Of a stretch of 19,257 nucleotides of DNA, positions 1-6,595 are shown one piece after another (position 1 is the stretch's first letter; every line of letters begins with the position of its first letter). The notes beneath the pieces are model-generated. The model saw nothing but the letters and a program-made list of their open reading frames with translations. It did no database searches and was not told the DNA's origin. Source of the stretch: Aliterella sp. RAGGC_92 (GTDB lineage Bacteria > Cyanobacteriota > Cyanobacteriia > Cyanobacteriales > Chroococcidiopsidaceae); assembly GCA_030826005.1 (NCBI GenBank), contig JAPJOW010000062.1:1-19257 (forward strand). Reading direction: 5' to 3'. A program made the translations under genes and the position numbers.

Positions 1-862
1 TCGCAATATTGCGATGGTATTTCAAAGTTACGCCTTATATCCCCATCTCACCGTCTACGAAAACCTTTGTTCTGGACTCAAACTCAAAAAAACACCCGCC
101 GCCGAAATTTCTCGGCGCGTCGCCCATGCGGCGGAAGTTCTAGGACTAGACACAAATTTAATGAACCGCAAACCCGGACAGCTATCAGGAGGACAACGCC
201 AACGAGTAGCCGTTGGTAGGGCTTTGGTGCGTCGCCCAGATGTGTTTTTATTAGATGAACCTTTGAGTAACTTAGATGCGCTGCTGCGCGAACGAGTCCG
301 CGCCGATATCAAACAAATATTCGCCGCCCAAAAAGTTCCTGTTGTTTACGTCACTCACGACCAAACCGAGGCGATGACCCTTTCAACCAAAGTCGCCGTC
401 TTAAACAACGGCTACGTGCAGCAGCTAGACCCCCCAGAACGCATATATAGCCATCCCGCTAACCAGTTTGTAGCCGGATTTGTAGGCAGTCCGCAAATGA
501 ATTTACTAACTTTGCCTTGTCTTGGAAGTCACGCAATGTTAGGCGACAGCAAAATTAATTTACCGGAAAACATAGTTACAGTAGCGCCGCAAATTGTTTT
601 AGGCATTCGTCCCGAAAACGCCCGCATCCCGCAACCGGGAGACACGCAGACTATTCAAGGAAAAGTGTTCTTAGTGGAACACTTGGGTATGCACAATTTA
701 GTTAGCGTCAAGGTAAATAGTTCTCTAAGTGAAGATATTACCGTCCGGTCTTTACTACCAACTAACCAAAACTGGAATGACAGAGATATTACTTTAGCAT
801 TGCCCAATCAAAGCATTCATTGGTTTGACGTGCAAACGGGAGATGCTTTATTTAGAAATTGA
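1..862 (+). CDS. Sugar-type ABC transporter ATP-binding subunit (MalK/UgpC family), 5' end missing
   Basis: This is the ATPase subunit of an importer, expected at the cytoplasmic face of the membrane where it powers uptake of a sugar or polyol. The reading frame is already open at base 2 (R-N-I-A before the first Met), so the gene starts to the left of the window and the Walker A part is not visible. Counting from MVFQSYALYP, the Q-loop is at the start, the signature LSGGQ is at 57-61, Walker B VFLLDEP at 77-83 with its catalytic Glu, the D-loop SNLDA follows, and the switch His is in VYVTHDQ (about 115). The last 120 residues form the MalK-type regulatory region, with GIRPENARI as the TOBE-like motif. 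About 286 residues are seen of a usual 350-380. No permease or binding protein is in view, so the substrate is unknown. Insertion-sequence debris begins directly after the stop codon. Confidence 0.93.
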   Translation, partial: RNIAMVFQSYALYPHLTVYENLCSGLKLKKTPAAEISRRVAHAAEVLGLDTNLMNRKPGQLSGGQRQRVAVGRALVRRPDVFLLDEPLSNLDALLRERVRADIKQIFAAQKVPVVYVTHDQTEAMTLSTKVAVLNNGYVQQLDPPERIYSHPANQFVAGFVGSPQMNLLTLPCLGSHAMLGDSKINLPENIVTVAPQIVLGIRPENARIPQPGDTQTIQGKVFLVEHLGMHNLVSVKVNSSLSEDITVRSLLPTNQNWNDRDITLALPNQSIHWFDVQTGDALFRN

Positions 863-876
863 CGGGTGAACAAGCT

Positions 877-1127
877 TTATCTTCTCGGTAACGCCAGTAA
901 GGAATTATGGAAAAAATGTGAGCCAGAATAGTTACTAAGACAACATAAACCAGCCGCAAGAGATAACCCAAAAAGAAGACTAAATGCGATCGCTACCATT
1001 ACAGGCATTTGTATTCTGTTAATAAAGTTGATGTTGCTTTGACCCCACAAAGCTCCACATTTCATCCCTCTGTGTCTCCAAGGGCGCGCACCACCATGAC
1101 TGCTGAACCATTCGATTGTCGTTGTTA
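877..1127 (-). pseudogene. insB remnant of the IS1-family element
   Basis: This is the degraded catalytic half of the IS1-type transposase. The in-frame continuation after the A7 slippery run stops at 1125-1127. A separate block, DEMWSFVGSKQHQLY then stop, lies at 1019-1066 and is the recognisable IS1 InsB signature. A 62-residue open frame at 877-1065 starts in the wrong frame (MKCGALWGQ is the shifted reading of DEMWSFVGSK) and only later, at INRIQMPVMVAIAF, falls into what looks like the correct InsB frame. It should therefore not be annotated as an independent protein. The later InsB blocks with the remaining catalytic residues are absent or unrecognisable. Confidence 0.7.
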
Positions 1128-1150
1128 AAGCAAAGTTGTATTCACTTGTT

Positions 1151-1429
1151 CTAATTGCTGCGACTTTTTTTCAGCGTTTCAATCACTGTCGTTGGGCTAA
1201 CCCTCAACACTCGTGCGGTGTCGCGGATACTACTGCCATTGATTGCCATATCGCTAATTTGCTGTTTAACTGCGGCTAATCGTCTTCGATAGCTAAAGTT
1301 TAAGATAAATGAGTGTCGCGAATAATCCCCGTTGCAGCAACAATAGCGTTGTTTTCTAGCAGCACTGCGACCATGCATCACCACATCAACGCTCTGGCAA
1401 TCGGGACAATGAATCGGTTCTAGCACCAT
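1151..1429 (-). CDS. IS1-family InsA-like protein (transposase N-terminal part)
   Basis: This 92-residue frame matches IS1 InsA, the DNA-binding part of the IS1 transposase. It has the N-terminal zinc-ribbon CPDC (residues 8-11), with further cysteines at CCC (30-32). This is followed by RHSFILNFSYRRR and a helix-turn-helix segment, DMAINGSSIRDTARVLRVSPTTVIETLKK. The frame ends just after a run of seven A residues (CTGAAAAAAAGTC on the minus strand), the type of slippery site where IS1 ribosomes shift -1 to make InsA-InsB. Some positions that are usually Gly, Arg or Cys look substituted (for example RYCCCNGDYSRHSF), which fits decay. Because insB is broken, this frame could at most make a lone InsA, which represses transposition in IS1. 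Confidence 0.75.
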   Translation of the reverse strand: MVLEPIHCPDCQSVDVVMHGRSAARKQRYCCCNGDYSRHSFILNFSYRRRLAAVKQQISDMAINGSSIRDTARVLRVSPTTVIETLKKSRSN

Positions 1430-1433
1430 CTTT

Positions 1434-1725
1434 ATCTGTTGTCACACTCACCACTATCCCCGTTTGCGCTGCTAGAGGTGTACATAACTTTGATAGTAAA
1501 GCATCGGGCTGCTGCTACTAATTGCTGTACTTTTGCTAACTCTATCCTGGGCGAGGAGTGCCTTTGCTCCATTTCCGTGAGCTTTTGGGCTGACTTTTCA
1601 TTACTCTTTGCACCAACGACAAGCTAACTTTTGAATCGCTCTGCAAGTTTTCTTGGCGACCCTTCGCTTGCTTTATATGTATCAATTACACGCTGACGTA
1701 GATCGTTGGAGTAGGCTGCTGGCAT
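1434..1725 (-). pseudogene. IS630-family transposase remnant, N-terminal part, several frameshifts
   Basis: Reading the minus strand from the ATG at 1725 gives MPAAYSNDLRQRVIDTYKA and then EGSPRKLAERFKS with a stop at 1624-1626. This is the helix-turn-helix start of an IS630-type transposase. Removing one A from the AAAA run restores KVSLSLVQRVMKSQPKSSRK and WSKGTPRPG, ending at 1542-1544. A third frame gives ELAKVQQLVAAA, and a fourth gives DALLSKLCTPLAAQTGIVV followed by SVTT. Together they reconstruct about 95 continuous residues of the family's N-terminal region, broken by at least three indels. The DDE catalytic half is missing. The frame runs into the IS1-type insA start only about ten bases after SVTT, so the IS630 element was cut there. 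Confidence 0.75.
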
Positions 1726-1943
1726 TTACTCACAGATGTTTCTTTTTATCTCATCTTTCTCCTACTATGTTTGTACTCTACTCCCATGAAAACTGCTGTA
1801 ATTGACTTTATGAATGGTTTTCGGGCCAGTCCAATCAGTTTTCCTATTGCTAGTTAAATATCTTCCTAATTATCCTTTCCCTATAGTAATAAAAGAAGGA
1901 TTAGTTCCCCCAATCTTGGGGGTTAGGGGGCGTGTAAAGCCGA
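1726..1943. other. Spacer between transposase debris and crtH
   Basis: These 218 bases are AT-rich and hold no convincing gene. The first part should contain the left flank of the IS630 remnant, but I could not identify its terminal repeat or a TA target duplication. The last part contains the C/G-rich repeat described at 1907-1930. Open frames crossing this stretch continue into crtH on the opposite strand and are shadows. Confidence 0.5.
1907..1930. repeat. C/G-rich hairpin repeat after crtH, possible terminator
   Basis: CCCCCAA (1907-1913) and TTGGGGG (1916-1922) form a perfect inverted repeat with a very tight centre, followed by TTAGGGGG. Similar C/G-run palindromes are scattered between genes in many filamentous and related cyanobacteria (recalled knowledge). 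It lies 14 bases past the crtH stop, and on the minus strand it is followed by a moderately T-rich tract, so it may also end crtH transcription. Its function is inferred. Confidence 0.5.
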
Positions 1944-3440
1944 TTACAGTCCCAAATCTATCGCAACGCGATGAGCGCAAGCAAACCCAGAAAAAGCTAC
2001 AGCATTCAATCCTTGTCCGGGAAACGTACTGTCGCCCACGCAATAAAGCCCAGGTATCGATGTCCTGTTAAATGGCATACCTAATAATCCCATCAACTTC
2101 CGCCGGGGGATAGGGCCATAAGTCCCATCAAATCGATTTAAAAATCGTCGGTGAGTGCGAGGCGTTCCGATCTCCATGTAGTCTAAAGCCGCATCTAAGC
2201 CAGGAAAAATCTGCTCTAAACGCTTAATTATTCTCCCCGCCGCCGCTTCTTTCTTTTCTTGGTACTCTTTCGGATTAAGTGCTTGCCAATCTTCTACCCA
2301 GTTTGGGGTAAAGGTGTGAATAATATGATGACCAACCGGGGCTAAATCGGGGTCTAGTAAGGTAGGAATCGAAACAAATATTGTTTCTTCCATCTTGTCC
2401 CAATCTTCCACCAAAATATGATGGCATTCCGTCCCTACAGGCAATAATTCCGCCTTTACACCCAAGTGCAGATTTAAAAAGCTGGGAGATTTTTCATAAC
2501 GCTGCTGCCACTTTTTCTCGGAAGCTGGCATTTGCTCTTTTGGTAACAGCTTCTCGAAAGTATCCCAACGCGTAGCATTAGAAATAATCCGTTTTGCTCG
2601 ATACACTTCTCCCGAAGCCAACTGTACGCCGACAGCACGATTATTTTCAGTAACAATTTTTGTAACTCTAGCTTGGTACTTAATTTCGCCTCCAGCTTTT
2701 TCTAGCCCATCGGCTAATTTTTGGGCAATTTGACCGACACCGCCTTTAGGATAATTAATTCCGCCATAATGACGGTCAGAAAACACCATTCCCGCATTAA
2801 TCATTGGTGTCAAGTCGGCGGGGACTACCGACCAGATGTAGCATTCTATATCAATAAACTTCAATAACAATGGGTCTTTAATATACTTTCGCGCTATATC
2901 TCCGGCATTTTGGGGCAAATACTTCACCAAACCCAGACAGGCTAAGGGATGCTGAAAAAATACTCGCGCTAAATACCTTGGTTCTTCGAGCGAAAGTAAA
3001 TCCATCCGATTGAGACAGTTAAAAACTTTCCAGCACTCATTATAAAATTGGCGGATACCCTGCTGTTCGTGAGGAAAATAAGCGGTTAGTTCTTGCAAAA
3101 ATTTCTCATAATCGCGATGAACTTTTACTTTCAAATCATTGGGTAAATGATAATGAATTTGTACCGGGTCGGGTATAGTTTCTAAACTAACATTTACCGC
3201 CTCTAATGCCCTGGTAAGCAGGTTTGTAGTGCCTTGCGTCCCAAAACCAAAAATCATCGACGCGCCGACATCAAAACGGTAGCCCTCGCGCTCAAAATAA
3301 CCTGCACTGCCTCCGGGAATAAGATAGCTTTCTAGCACTAGCACTTGAGCGCCCTTAGCCGCCAACTGAGTAGCCGTCACTAAGCCCCCAATACCAGAAC
3401 CAATGACGATCGCATCAAATAAAGTTTGGTCAGTAGGCAT
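1944..3440 (-). CDS. crtH: Prolycopene (carotenoid) cis-trans isomerase CrtH/CrtISO
   Basis: This FAD-dependent enzyme converts poly-cis lycopene from the CrtP/CrtQ desaturation route into all-trans lycopene, the substrate for the lycopene cyclases. It is peripheral to photosynthetic membranes. The 498-residue protein has the N-terminal dinucleotide-binding motif DAIVIGSGIGGLVTA (residues 9-23) with the ribose-binding Glu in LVLES (about 37). Next comes the CrtISO-type GGSAGYFEREGYRFDVGAS (43-61). Near the C-terminus is the FAD-contacting GLYCVGDSTFPGQGLNAVAF. Its length matches cyanobacterial CrtH (about 500). The sequence resembles CrtISO more than the CrtI desaturase, mainly in the F-D-V-G-A-S-M-I-F-G-F-G block. 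It diverges from upp across a 316-base region (to the chosen upp start). A role as another CrtI-like oxidoreductase is possible but less likely. Confidence 0.93.
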   Translation of the reverse strand: MPTDQTLFDAIVIGSGIGGLVTATQLAAKGAQVLVLESYLIPGGSAGYFEREGYRFDVGASMIFGFGTQGTTNLLTRALEAVNVSLETIPDPVQIHYHLPNDLKVKVHRDYEKFLQELTAYFPHEQQGIRQFYNECWKVFNCLNRMDLLSLEEPRYLARVFFQHPLACLGLVKYLPQNAGDIARKYIKDPLLLKFIDIECYIWSVVPADLTPMINAGMVFSDRHYGGINYPKGGVGQIAQKLADGLEKAGGEIKYQARVTKIVTENNRAVGVQLASGEVYRAKRIISNATRWDTFEKLLPKEQMPASEKKWQQRYEKSPSFLNLHLGVKAELLPVGTECHHILVEDWDKMEETIFVSIPTLLDPDLAPVGHHIIHTFTPNWVEDWQALNPKEYQEKKEAAAGRIIKRLEQIFPGLDAALDYMEIGTPRTHRRFLNRFDGTYGPIPRRKLMGLLGMPFNRTSIPGLYCVGDSTFPGQGLNAVAFSGFACAHRVAIDLGL

Positions 3441-3532
3441 AAATAATTTATCTAATTTTTAATCCCAGCGATCGCACTTGCTGCATATACAGTTTAACGC
3501 TTTTTAGTTCCAACCATTATCGCCAAAAAAAA

Positions 3533-3580
3533 TAGGATAGGTTGGCTGCCTGAGCCGACCTTTCCCATCTGCCGATCCTA
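3533..3580 (+). promoter_or_regulatory. Folded element between crtH and upp (candidate leader structure)
   Basis: AGGTTGGC (3539-3546) can pair with GCCGACCT (3554-3561), giving eight pairs including one G-U around a 7-base loop. Outside it, TAGGAT (3533-3538) can pair with ATCCTA (3575-3580), so the whole stretch can fold as a nested structure. An AGAGGAG purine run follows at 3585-3591, too far from either candidate upp start (3628 or 3757) to serve as its ribosome site. It could be a leader element of upp, an old terminator or an operator. I do not recognise a known RNA family. Confidence 0.35.
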
Positions 3581-3756
3581 AAAGAGAGGAGAACACTGAA
3601 AATTAATATAAACTTGATTGAGAATCTATGTCAATAGTTATTGCAAATTATTTTCAACTACTAGCAAAAACTATCCTAGCGAAACTGACTTTTTTTCCAG
3701 ATTGGTCGCAAGAATACTATGATGAGTCAGACTTTAAAGAAGTGCCACCCCTAACT

Positions 3757-4407
3757 ATGACGCTGCAACTGCGTATTTATGTTCCACCCCATCCTTTAAT
3801 CAAACACTGGTTAGGAGTTGCCCGCGACGAGGCGACACCAACTGTATTGTTTAGAAGTGCAATGACTGAGTTAGGGCGCTGGCTGACTTACGAGGCAATC
3901 CGCGACTGGTTGCCTACGGAAGAAACCATCGTGCAAACTCCCCTCGCACCTTGCGCGGCGACAATAATTGATTTTACAATTCCCATTGCTGTTGTACCAA
4001 TTTTAAGAGCGGGGTTATCGATGCTAGAAGGAGCGCAGACCTTATTACCTTTAGCATCAATTTATCATTTAGGGTTAGTGCGAGACGAAGAAACTCTTAC
4101 TCCTAGTTGCTATCTCAACAAATTACCCGCGCACTTTGCACCAGAAACTAGAGTTTTGATTCCCGAACCCATGCTGGCAACAGGCGGCTCAATTATGGCA
4201 GCAATGGAGCAATTAACGAGTAGAGGTGTAGACCCGGCGTTAGTGCGGATTATTTCCGTTGTAGCCGCTCCCCCAGCCTTGCAAAAACTCAGCGTCGCTT
4301 ATCCGAGTTTAATTATTTATAGTGCAACCATTGATGAAGGACTAAACGATCGCGGTTTTATTGTGCCAGGATTAGGAGATGCGGGCGATCGCACTTTTGG
4401 CACTTGA
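3757..4407 (+). CDS. upp: Uracil phosphoribosyltransferase
   Basis: This cytosolic enzyme makes UMP from uracil and PRPP (pyrimidine salvage). From the chosen ATG the protein is 216 residues, close to the 208-216 usual for bacterial UPRT. It begins MTLQLRIYVPPHPLIKHWL, the conserved N-terminus. VPILRAGLSM (80-89) is the conserved core strand, PMLATGGS (138-145) is the PRPP-binding loop, and IDEGLNDRG (192-200) with IVPGLGDAGDR closes the uracil pocket. The frame stays open upstream to an ATG at 3628, but those 43 extra residues have no family counterpart and neither start has a clear Shine-Dalgarno sequence, so I prefer 3757. Oddity: the residue before PMLATGG is Glu where many bacterial enzymes have Asp. 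The protein could be a cyanobacterial UPRT paralogue with altered activity. Confidence 0.9.
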   Translation: MTLQLRIYVPPHPLIKHWLGVARDEATPTVLFRSAMTELGRWLTYEAIRDWLPTEETIVQTPLAPCAATIIDFTIPIAVVPILRAGLSMLEGAQTLLPLASIYHLGLVRDEETLTPSCYLNKLPAHFAPETRVLIPEPMLATGGSIMAAMEQLTSRGVDPALVRIISVVAAPPALQKLSVAYPSLIIYSATIDEGLNDRGFIVPGLGDAGDRTFGT

Positions 4408-4458
4408 ACATCAACACTTTAGGTAAAATAGTCTGTATTTAGAGCGAGTTATCTTTGT

Positions 4459-4465
4459 AGGAGGT
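4459..4465 (+). promoter_or_regulatory. Strong Shine-Dalgarno site for the 113-residue membrane protein
   Basis: AGGAGGT lies 6-7 bases before the ATG at 4472. It is the strongest ribosome binding site in the window and fixes this start. A TAAAAT hexamer about 30 bases further upstream (near 4425) may be a -10 box, but no matching -35 box is clear. Confidence 0.7.
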
Positions 4466-4471
4466 AAGTAG

Positions 4472-4813
4472 ATGAATCAGGGCGATGGATTTACAGGCGG
4501 CTTTATAGCTGGAACAGTTGTAGGCGGTGTCGTCGGCGGCGTAATCGGCGCTCTACTTGCTTCGCGAGTTATTAACGAATCTACCACCGATACCGAATCA
4601 ATGCGGAAAACCAATTTAGTTGATGGCAATAACTCAAGATTAAAACGCCGTCCGCTTAAAGCTACTTCCGAGCAAACAATTGAAGTAGCGCGTCGCTCGC
4701 TAGAAGATAAAATTGCTCAATTGAATGAAACCATTGATGAAGTACGCTTAAATTTGGGTAATGTAAATGGCAATCCACCGCCAGCTAATTTAGAGCGGAC
4801 TATGGGAGAATAA
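4472..4813 (+). CDS. Small membrane protein with glycine-zipper helix and coiled coil (cyanobacterial, function unknown)
   Basis: The 113-residue protein starts with a glycine-rich hydrophobic segment (residues 9-31, GGFIAGTVVGGVVGGVIGAL), a pattern of GxxxG-type spacing that packs helices in membranes. A polar linker follows, then a basic patch (KRRPLK), then a likely amphipathic or coiled-coil helix at about 64-96 (TIEVARRSLEDKIAQLNETIDEVRLNL). The layout resembles YtxH-like and related one-helix proteins. The start is fixed by a strong ribosome site. It sits between upp and the yggT-family gene on the same strand, with a 113-base gap to the latter. I infer a structural or envelope-associated role only from architecture. 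The function is not known to me. Confidence 0.8.
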   Translation: MNQGDGFTGGFIAGTVVGGVVGGVIGALLASRVINESTTDTESMRKTNLVDGNNSRLKRRPLKATSEQTIEVARRSLEDKIAQLNETIDEVRLNLGNVNGNPPPANLERTMGE

Positions 4814-4926
4814 AGGACATTGCTGTATTGATCTTACTATTGCCCGATCGAAAAGTTCTCAGAAATCAGCTAGATTAAAGTCAAACCTGTATTGTTGTTA
4901 AAACTTACCACTGGCTAAACTAACTT

Positions 4927-5199
4927 ATGTCTTCAATCGCGTTACTTACCAATACGCTATCTACTTTTCTACAGATTTACACTATTTTGTTATTTGTTCG
5001 CATTTTGTTAACTTGGTTTCCCAATATTAGTTTTTACGATCAACCCTTTGCGACTTTAGCCCAACTTACCGACCCTTACCTCAACTTGTTTCGGTCAATT
5101 ATTCCACCGCTTGGGGGGATCGATCTTTCCCCGATGTTGGCAATTATAGTTTTGCAGTTATTAGGTAGTTTTGTTGCTGGAATCCCAGCGTTTGTGTAG
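4927..5199 (+). CDS. YggT family (Ycf19-like) integral membrane protein
   Basis: This 90-residue protein has two membrane helices, about residues 10-30 and 68-88. Between them is the conserved YggT block: TWFPN (29-33), then DPYLNLFRSIIPPLGGIDLSP. Length and motif order match cyanobacterial YggT/Ycf19 proteins. Members of this family are linked to osmotic or potassium stress in bacteria, and the plastid/cyanobacterial branch to nucleoid or thylakoid distribution and cytochrome assembly (family knowledge; the exact role here is not shown). The gene ends 28 bases before a strong terminator. It may share a transcript with the preceding small membrane protein. Confidence 0.9.
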   Translation: MSSIALLTNTLSTFLQIYTILLFVRILLTWFPNISFYDQPFATLAQLTDPYLNLFRSIIPPLGGIDLSPMLAIIVLQLLGSFVAGIPAFV

Positions 5200-5227
5200 A
5201 TACAAATTTCATTTGTCCCTAAACACC

Positions 5228-5256
5228 AAAAAACCCGCAACTAATGCGGGTTTTTT
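5228..5256. terminator. Bidirectional intrinsic terminator
   Basis: AAAAAACCCGCA and TGCGGGTTTTTT form a perfect 12-base inverted repeat around the loop ACTAA. The run of T after the stem on the plus strand, and the same on the minus strand, let it end transcription from both sides. It lies between the convergent yggT-family gene (plus) and the secreted-protein gene (minus), as expected for a shared terminator. Confidence 0.93.
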
Positions 5257-5276
5257 AATTTAATGATAAAAAATCG

Positions 5277-5720
5277 CTATTTTCTGACTTGTCCGCTAAA
5301 ACCTGCGGCTTTAAACTGCTTTAATTGCAAAGGTAAAGGCTGATTTGCTGGAACAGAAATTCTCATGTTAAACTCGCTTACACCCGCAGGTATTTCGGCA
5401 ATTGAACCTAGTCTGGTGCGGTTTTGCATTACCGAGTCATTATTAGCATCGTAAATGCGCCCAAATACATCAGCGTCATAAACAGGTTTACCAGAATTAT
5501 TTTCCGCTTTTCCCGTGACGATAAAGCAATTAGCCACGTTTGTTGTACCGCTAGTAACAGCACCCGCAGCTAATTCCGGCGGACACTCTTGATAACCAAT
5601 ATCTGATAACTTGATTTGGGTGAGCGCAATAGCTGAGGGAGCGATTGCCCAAGAAATTATCCCCCATAGCAAAGTCAAGGCGACAACAAATAGGGATTTT
5701 AACCGCATACACTGCACCAA
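5277..5720 (-). CDS. Secreted cyanobacterial protein with FxLyD-like domain, function unknown
   Basis: The 147-residue protein begins with a typical signal peptide: basic MVQCMRLKS, then a hydrophobic stretch 9-27, then a likely cleavage after AIA near residue 32. The mature part starts LTQIKLSDIGYQECPPEL and has two cysteines (C46 and C65) that may form a disulfide. The core GKAENNSGKPVYDADVFGRI (from residue 70) and NMRISVPANQPLPL look like an immunoglobulin-like beta domain of the FxLyD sort, which handles extracytoplasmic interactions. I recognise it as conserved in cyanobacteria but know of no assigned function. The start may instead be the internal Met at residue 5 (position 5708), which gives an equally good signal peptide. 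It is transcribed toward the shared terminator. Confidence 0.8.
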   Translation of the reverse strand: MVQCMRLKSLFVVALTLLWGIISWAIAPSAIALTQIKLSDIGYQECPPELAAGAVTSGTTNVANCFIVTGKAENNSGKPVYDADVFGRIYDANNDSVMQNRTRLGSIAEIPAGVSEFNMRISVPANQPLPLQLKQFKAAGFSGQVRK

Positions 5721-5856
5721 AAAATCTTTAAAGCCAACTCTTTGAGCTTACCACGCGATCGCGGCAGGGAAAACAAACCCTACTTCTTTGTGGGGAATCG
5801 GTAGGATTGAAGTTTTGTCATAATTAACAAATAAAGTGCGATCGCGCAAGAGAGCT

Positions 5857-6444
5857 ATGACACCAGCCGATCTTGAAGCAGCTTTAAAAGCTGCTTTTAG
5901 CCGTTGCGACAACAGTTTTTGCCCTTTAAGCGAGGAGCAAAAACAAATTATGCTGCAAGTCGCTGAGGAATTTATCGGACAAAAAGTATTAATTGATAAT
6001 AGTAATTTGCCGTCAGATAATCCTTTAGACGAACTTTCCCCAGAGCAACGTCAAAGCTTTTGGCAGTATATTCAAGTTCAAGAGCAACAAAATCGTTCTT
6101 GGAAAGCGCAATTGCTCAACGATTGGCTGCAAGAGCGAGATTCTGGGGAAATGCAATTTATCCGCCAGTTGTATGGCTTTGCTTGGCTAAACCGCATCAA
6201 ACCCGTACATATTGCCAAATATGCCCAAGAAGCCCTAAAACTAAAAATAGGCGATCGCATTGAAGTATCTAACGCCTTATGGGAATGGGTGCAAGAAACA
6301 GGCCCCTGTAGCCGGGAATGGTTTTCCTGTACGGTAGTTGCCCTTGAGGATACAAGTTGCACGATTCGCTTTAGTAATGGCGCTGAATACCAAATTCAAG
6401 GCGTTTATAGTTGGAATCGTTACAATTGGCGCTGGATGGAATAA
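5857..6444 (+). CDS. Conserved cyanobacterial protein of unknown function
   Basis: From the ATG at 5857 this is a 195-residue acidic, soluble protein with no signal or membrane segment. It opens with a helical part (MTPADLEAALKAAF, then EEQKQIMLQVAEEFIGQKV). A Glu/Gln-rich helical middle follows (SPEQRQSFWQYIQVQEQQNR). The C-terminal 65 residues look like a small beta barrel, with IGDRIEVSNALWEWVQE, WFSCTVVALEDTSCTIRFSN and a Trp-rich end, YSWNRYNWRWME. An in-frame GTG at 5836 inside a HIP1 palindrome would add seven basic residues. I prefer 5857, which has AAGAGAG just upstream. Neighbours converge or diverge, so it is probably its own unit. I do not recognise a function. Confidence 0.75.
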   Translation: MTPADLEAALKAAFSRCDNSFCPLSEEQKQIMLQVAEEFIGQKVLIDNSNLPSDNPLDELSPEQRQSFWQYIQVQEQQNRSWKAQLLNDWLQERDSGEMQFIRQLYGFAWLNRIKPVHIAKYAQEALKLKIGDRIEVSNALWEWVQETGPCSREWFSCTVVALEDTSCTIRFSNGAEYQIQGVYSWNRYNWRWME

Positions 6445-6534
6445 TCAAAGAGCATTTTTAGATTAAAAGACAAATAATCCCGACATCCCAAGCCAGAAGA
6501 ATTTGGGTTAGTAATATTATCATTTTGAAAGTTA

Positions 6535-6561
6535 GCGATCGCCTATGCGTCTGGCGATCGC
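6535..6561. repeat. Paired HIP1 palindromes forming an inverted repeat
   Basis: Two HIP1 octamers, GCGATCGC at 6535-6542 and 6554-6561, are arranged so that GCGATCGCC and GGCGATCGC form a 9-base inverted repeat with a 10-base spacer. It lies between convergent genes. It could form a hairpin that slows transcription from both sides, but neither arm is followed by a T run. No other terminator is evident in 6445-6595. Confidence 0.6.
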
Positions 6562-6595
6562 GCCTATTAAATATCTAAAACTCCTCAGGCTACAA

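Larger units (their letters stand above)
877..1429 (-). mobile_element. Decayed IS1-family element (insA plus broken insB)
   Basis: A minus-strand IS1-type element survives as a remnant. Its insA part is an open frame at 1151-1429. After it, the expected insB continues only as fragments. The -1 reading after the A7 run gives KSQQLEQVNTTLL and then a stop near 1125. Residues DEMWSFVGSKQHQ, typical of the start of the IS1 InsB catalytic region, appear at about 1019-1066 and end in a stop. A shifted frame then gives INRIQMPVMVAIAF, followed by weakly matching sequence to about 877. No terminal inverted repeats or target duplication could be recognised, and the catalytic C-terminus is gone. The element should be unable to move by itself. 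Confidence 0.75.

Noticed and set aside
877..1065. 62-residue minus-strand open frame as an independent small membrane protein
   Set aside because: Its hydrophobic look is an accident of frame: the first part is the shifted reading of the InsB DEMWSFVGSK block.
1439..1627. 62-residue plus-strand open frame
   Set aside because: It lies opposite the IS630 remnant, whose fragments match the family on the minus strand; the plus reading has no features.
1814..2071. 85-residue plus-strand open frame across the crtH end
   Set aside because: It overlaps the conserved C-terminus of crtH and the C/G-rich repeat; no ribosome site or family match.
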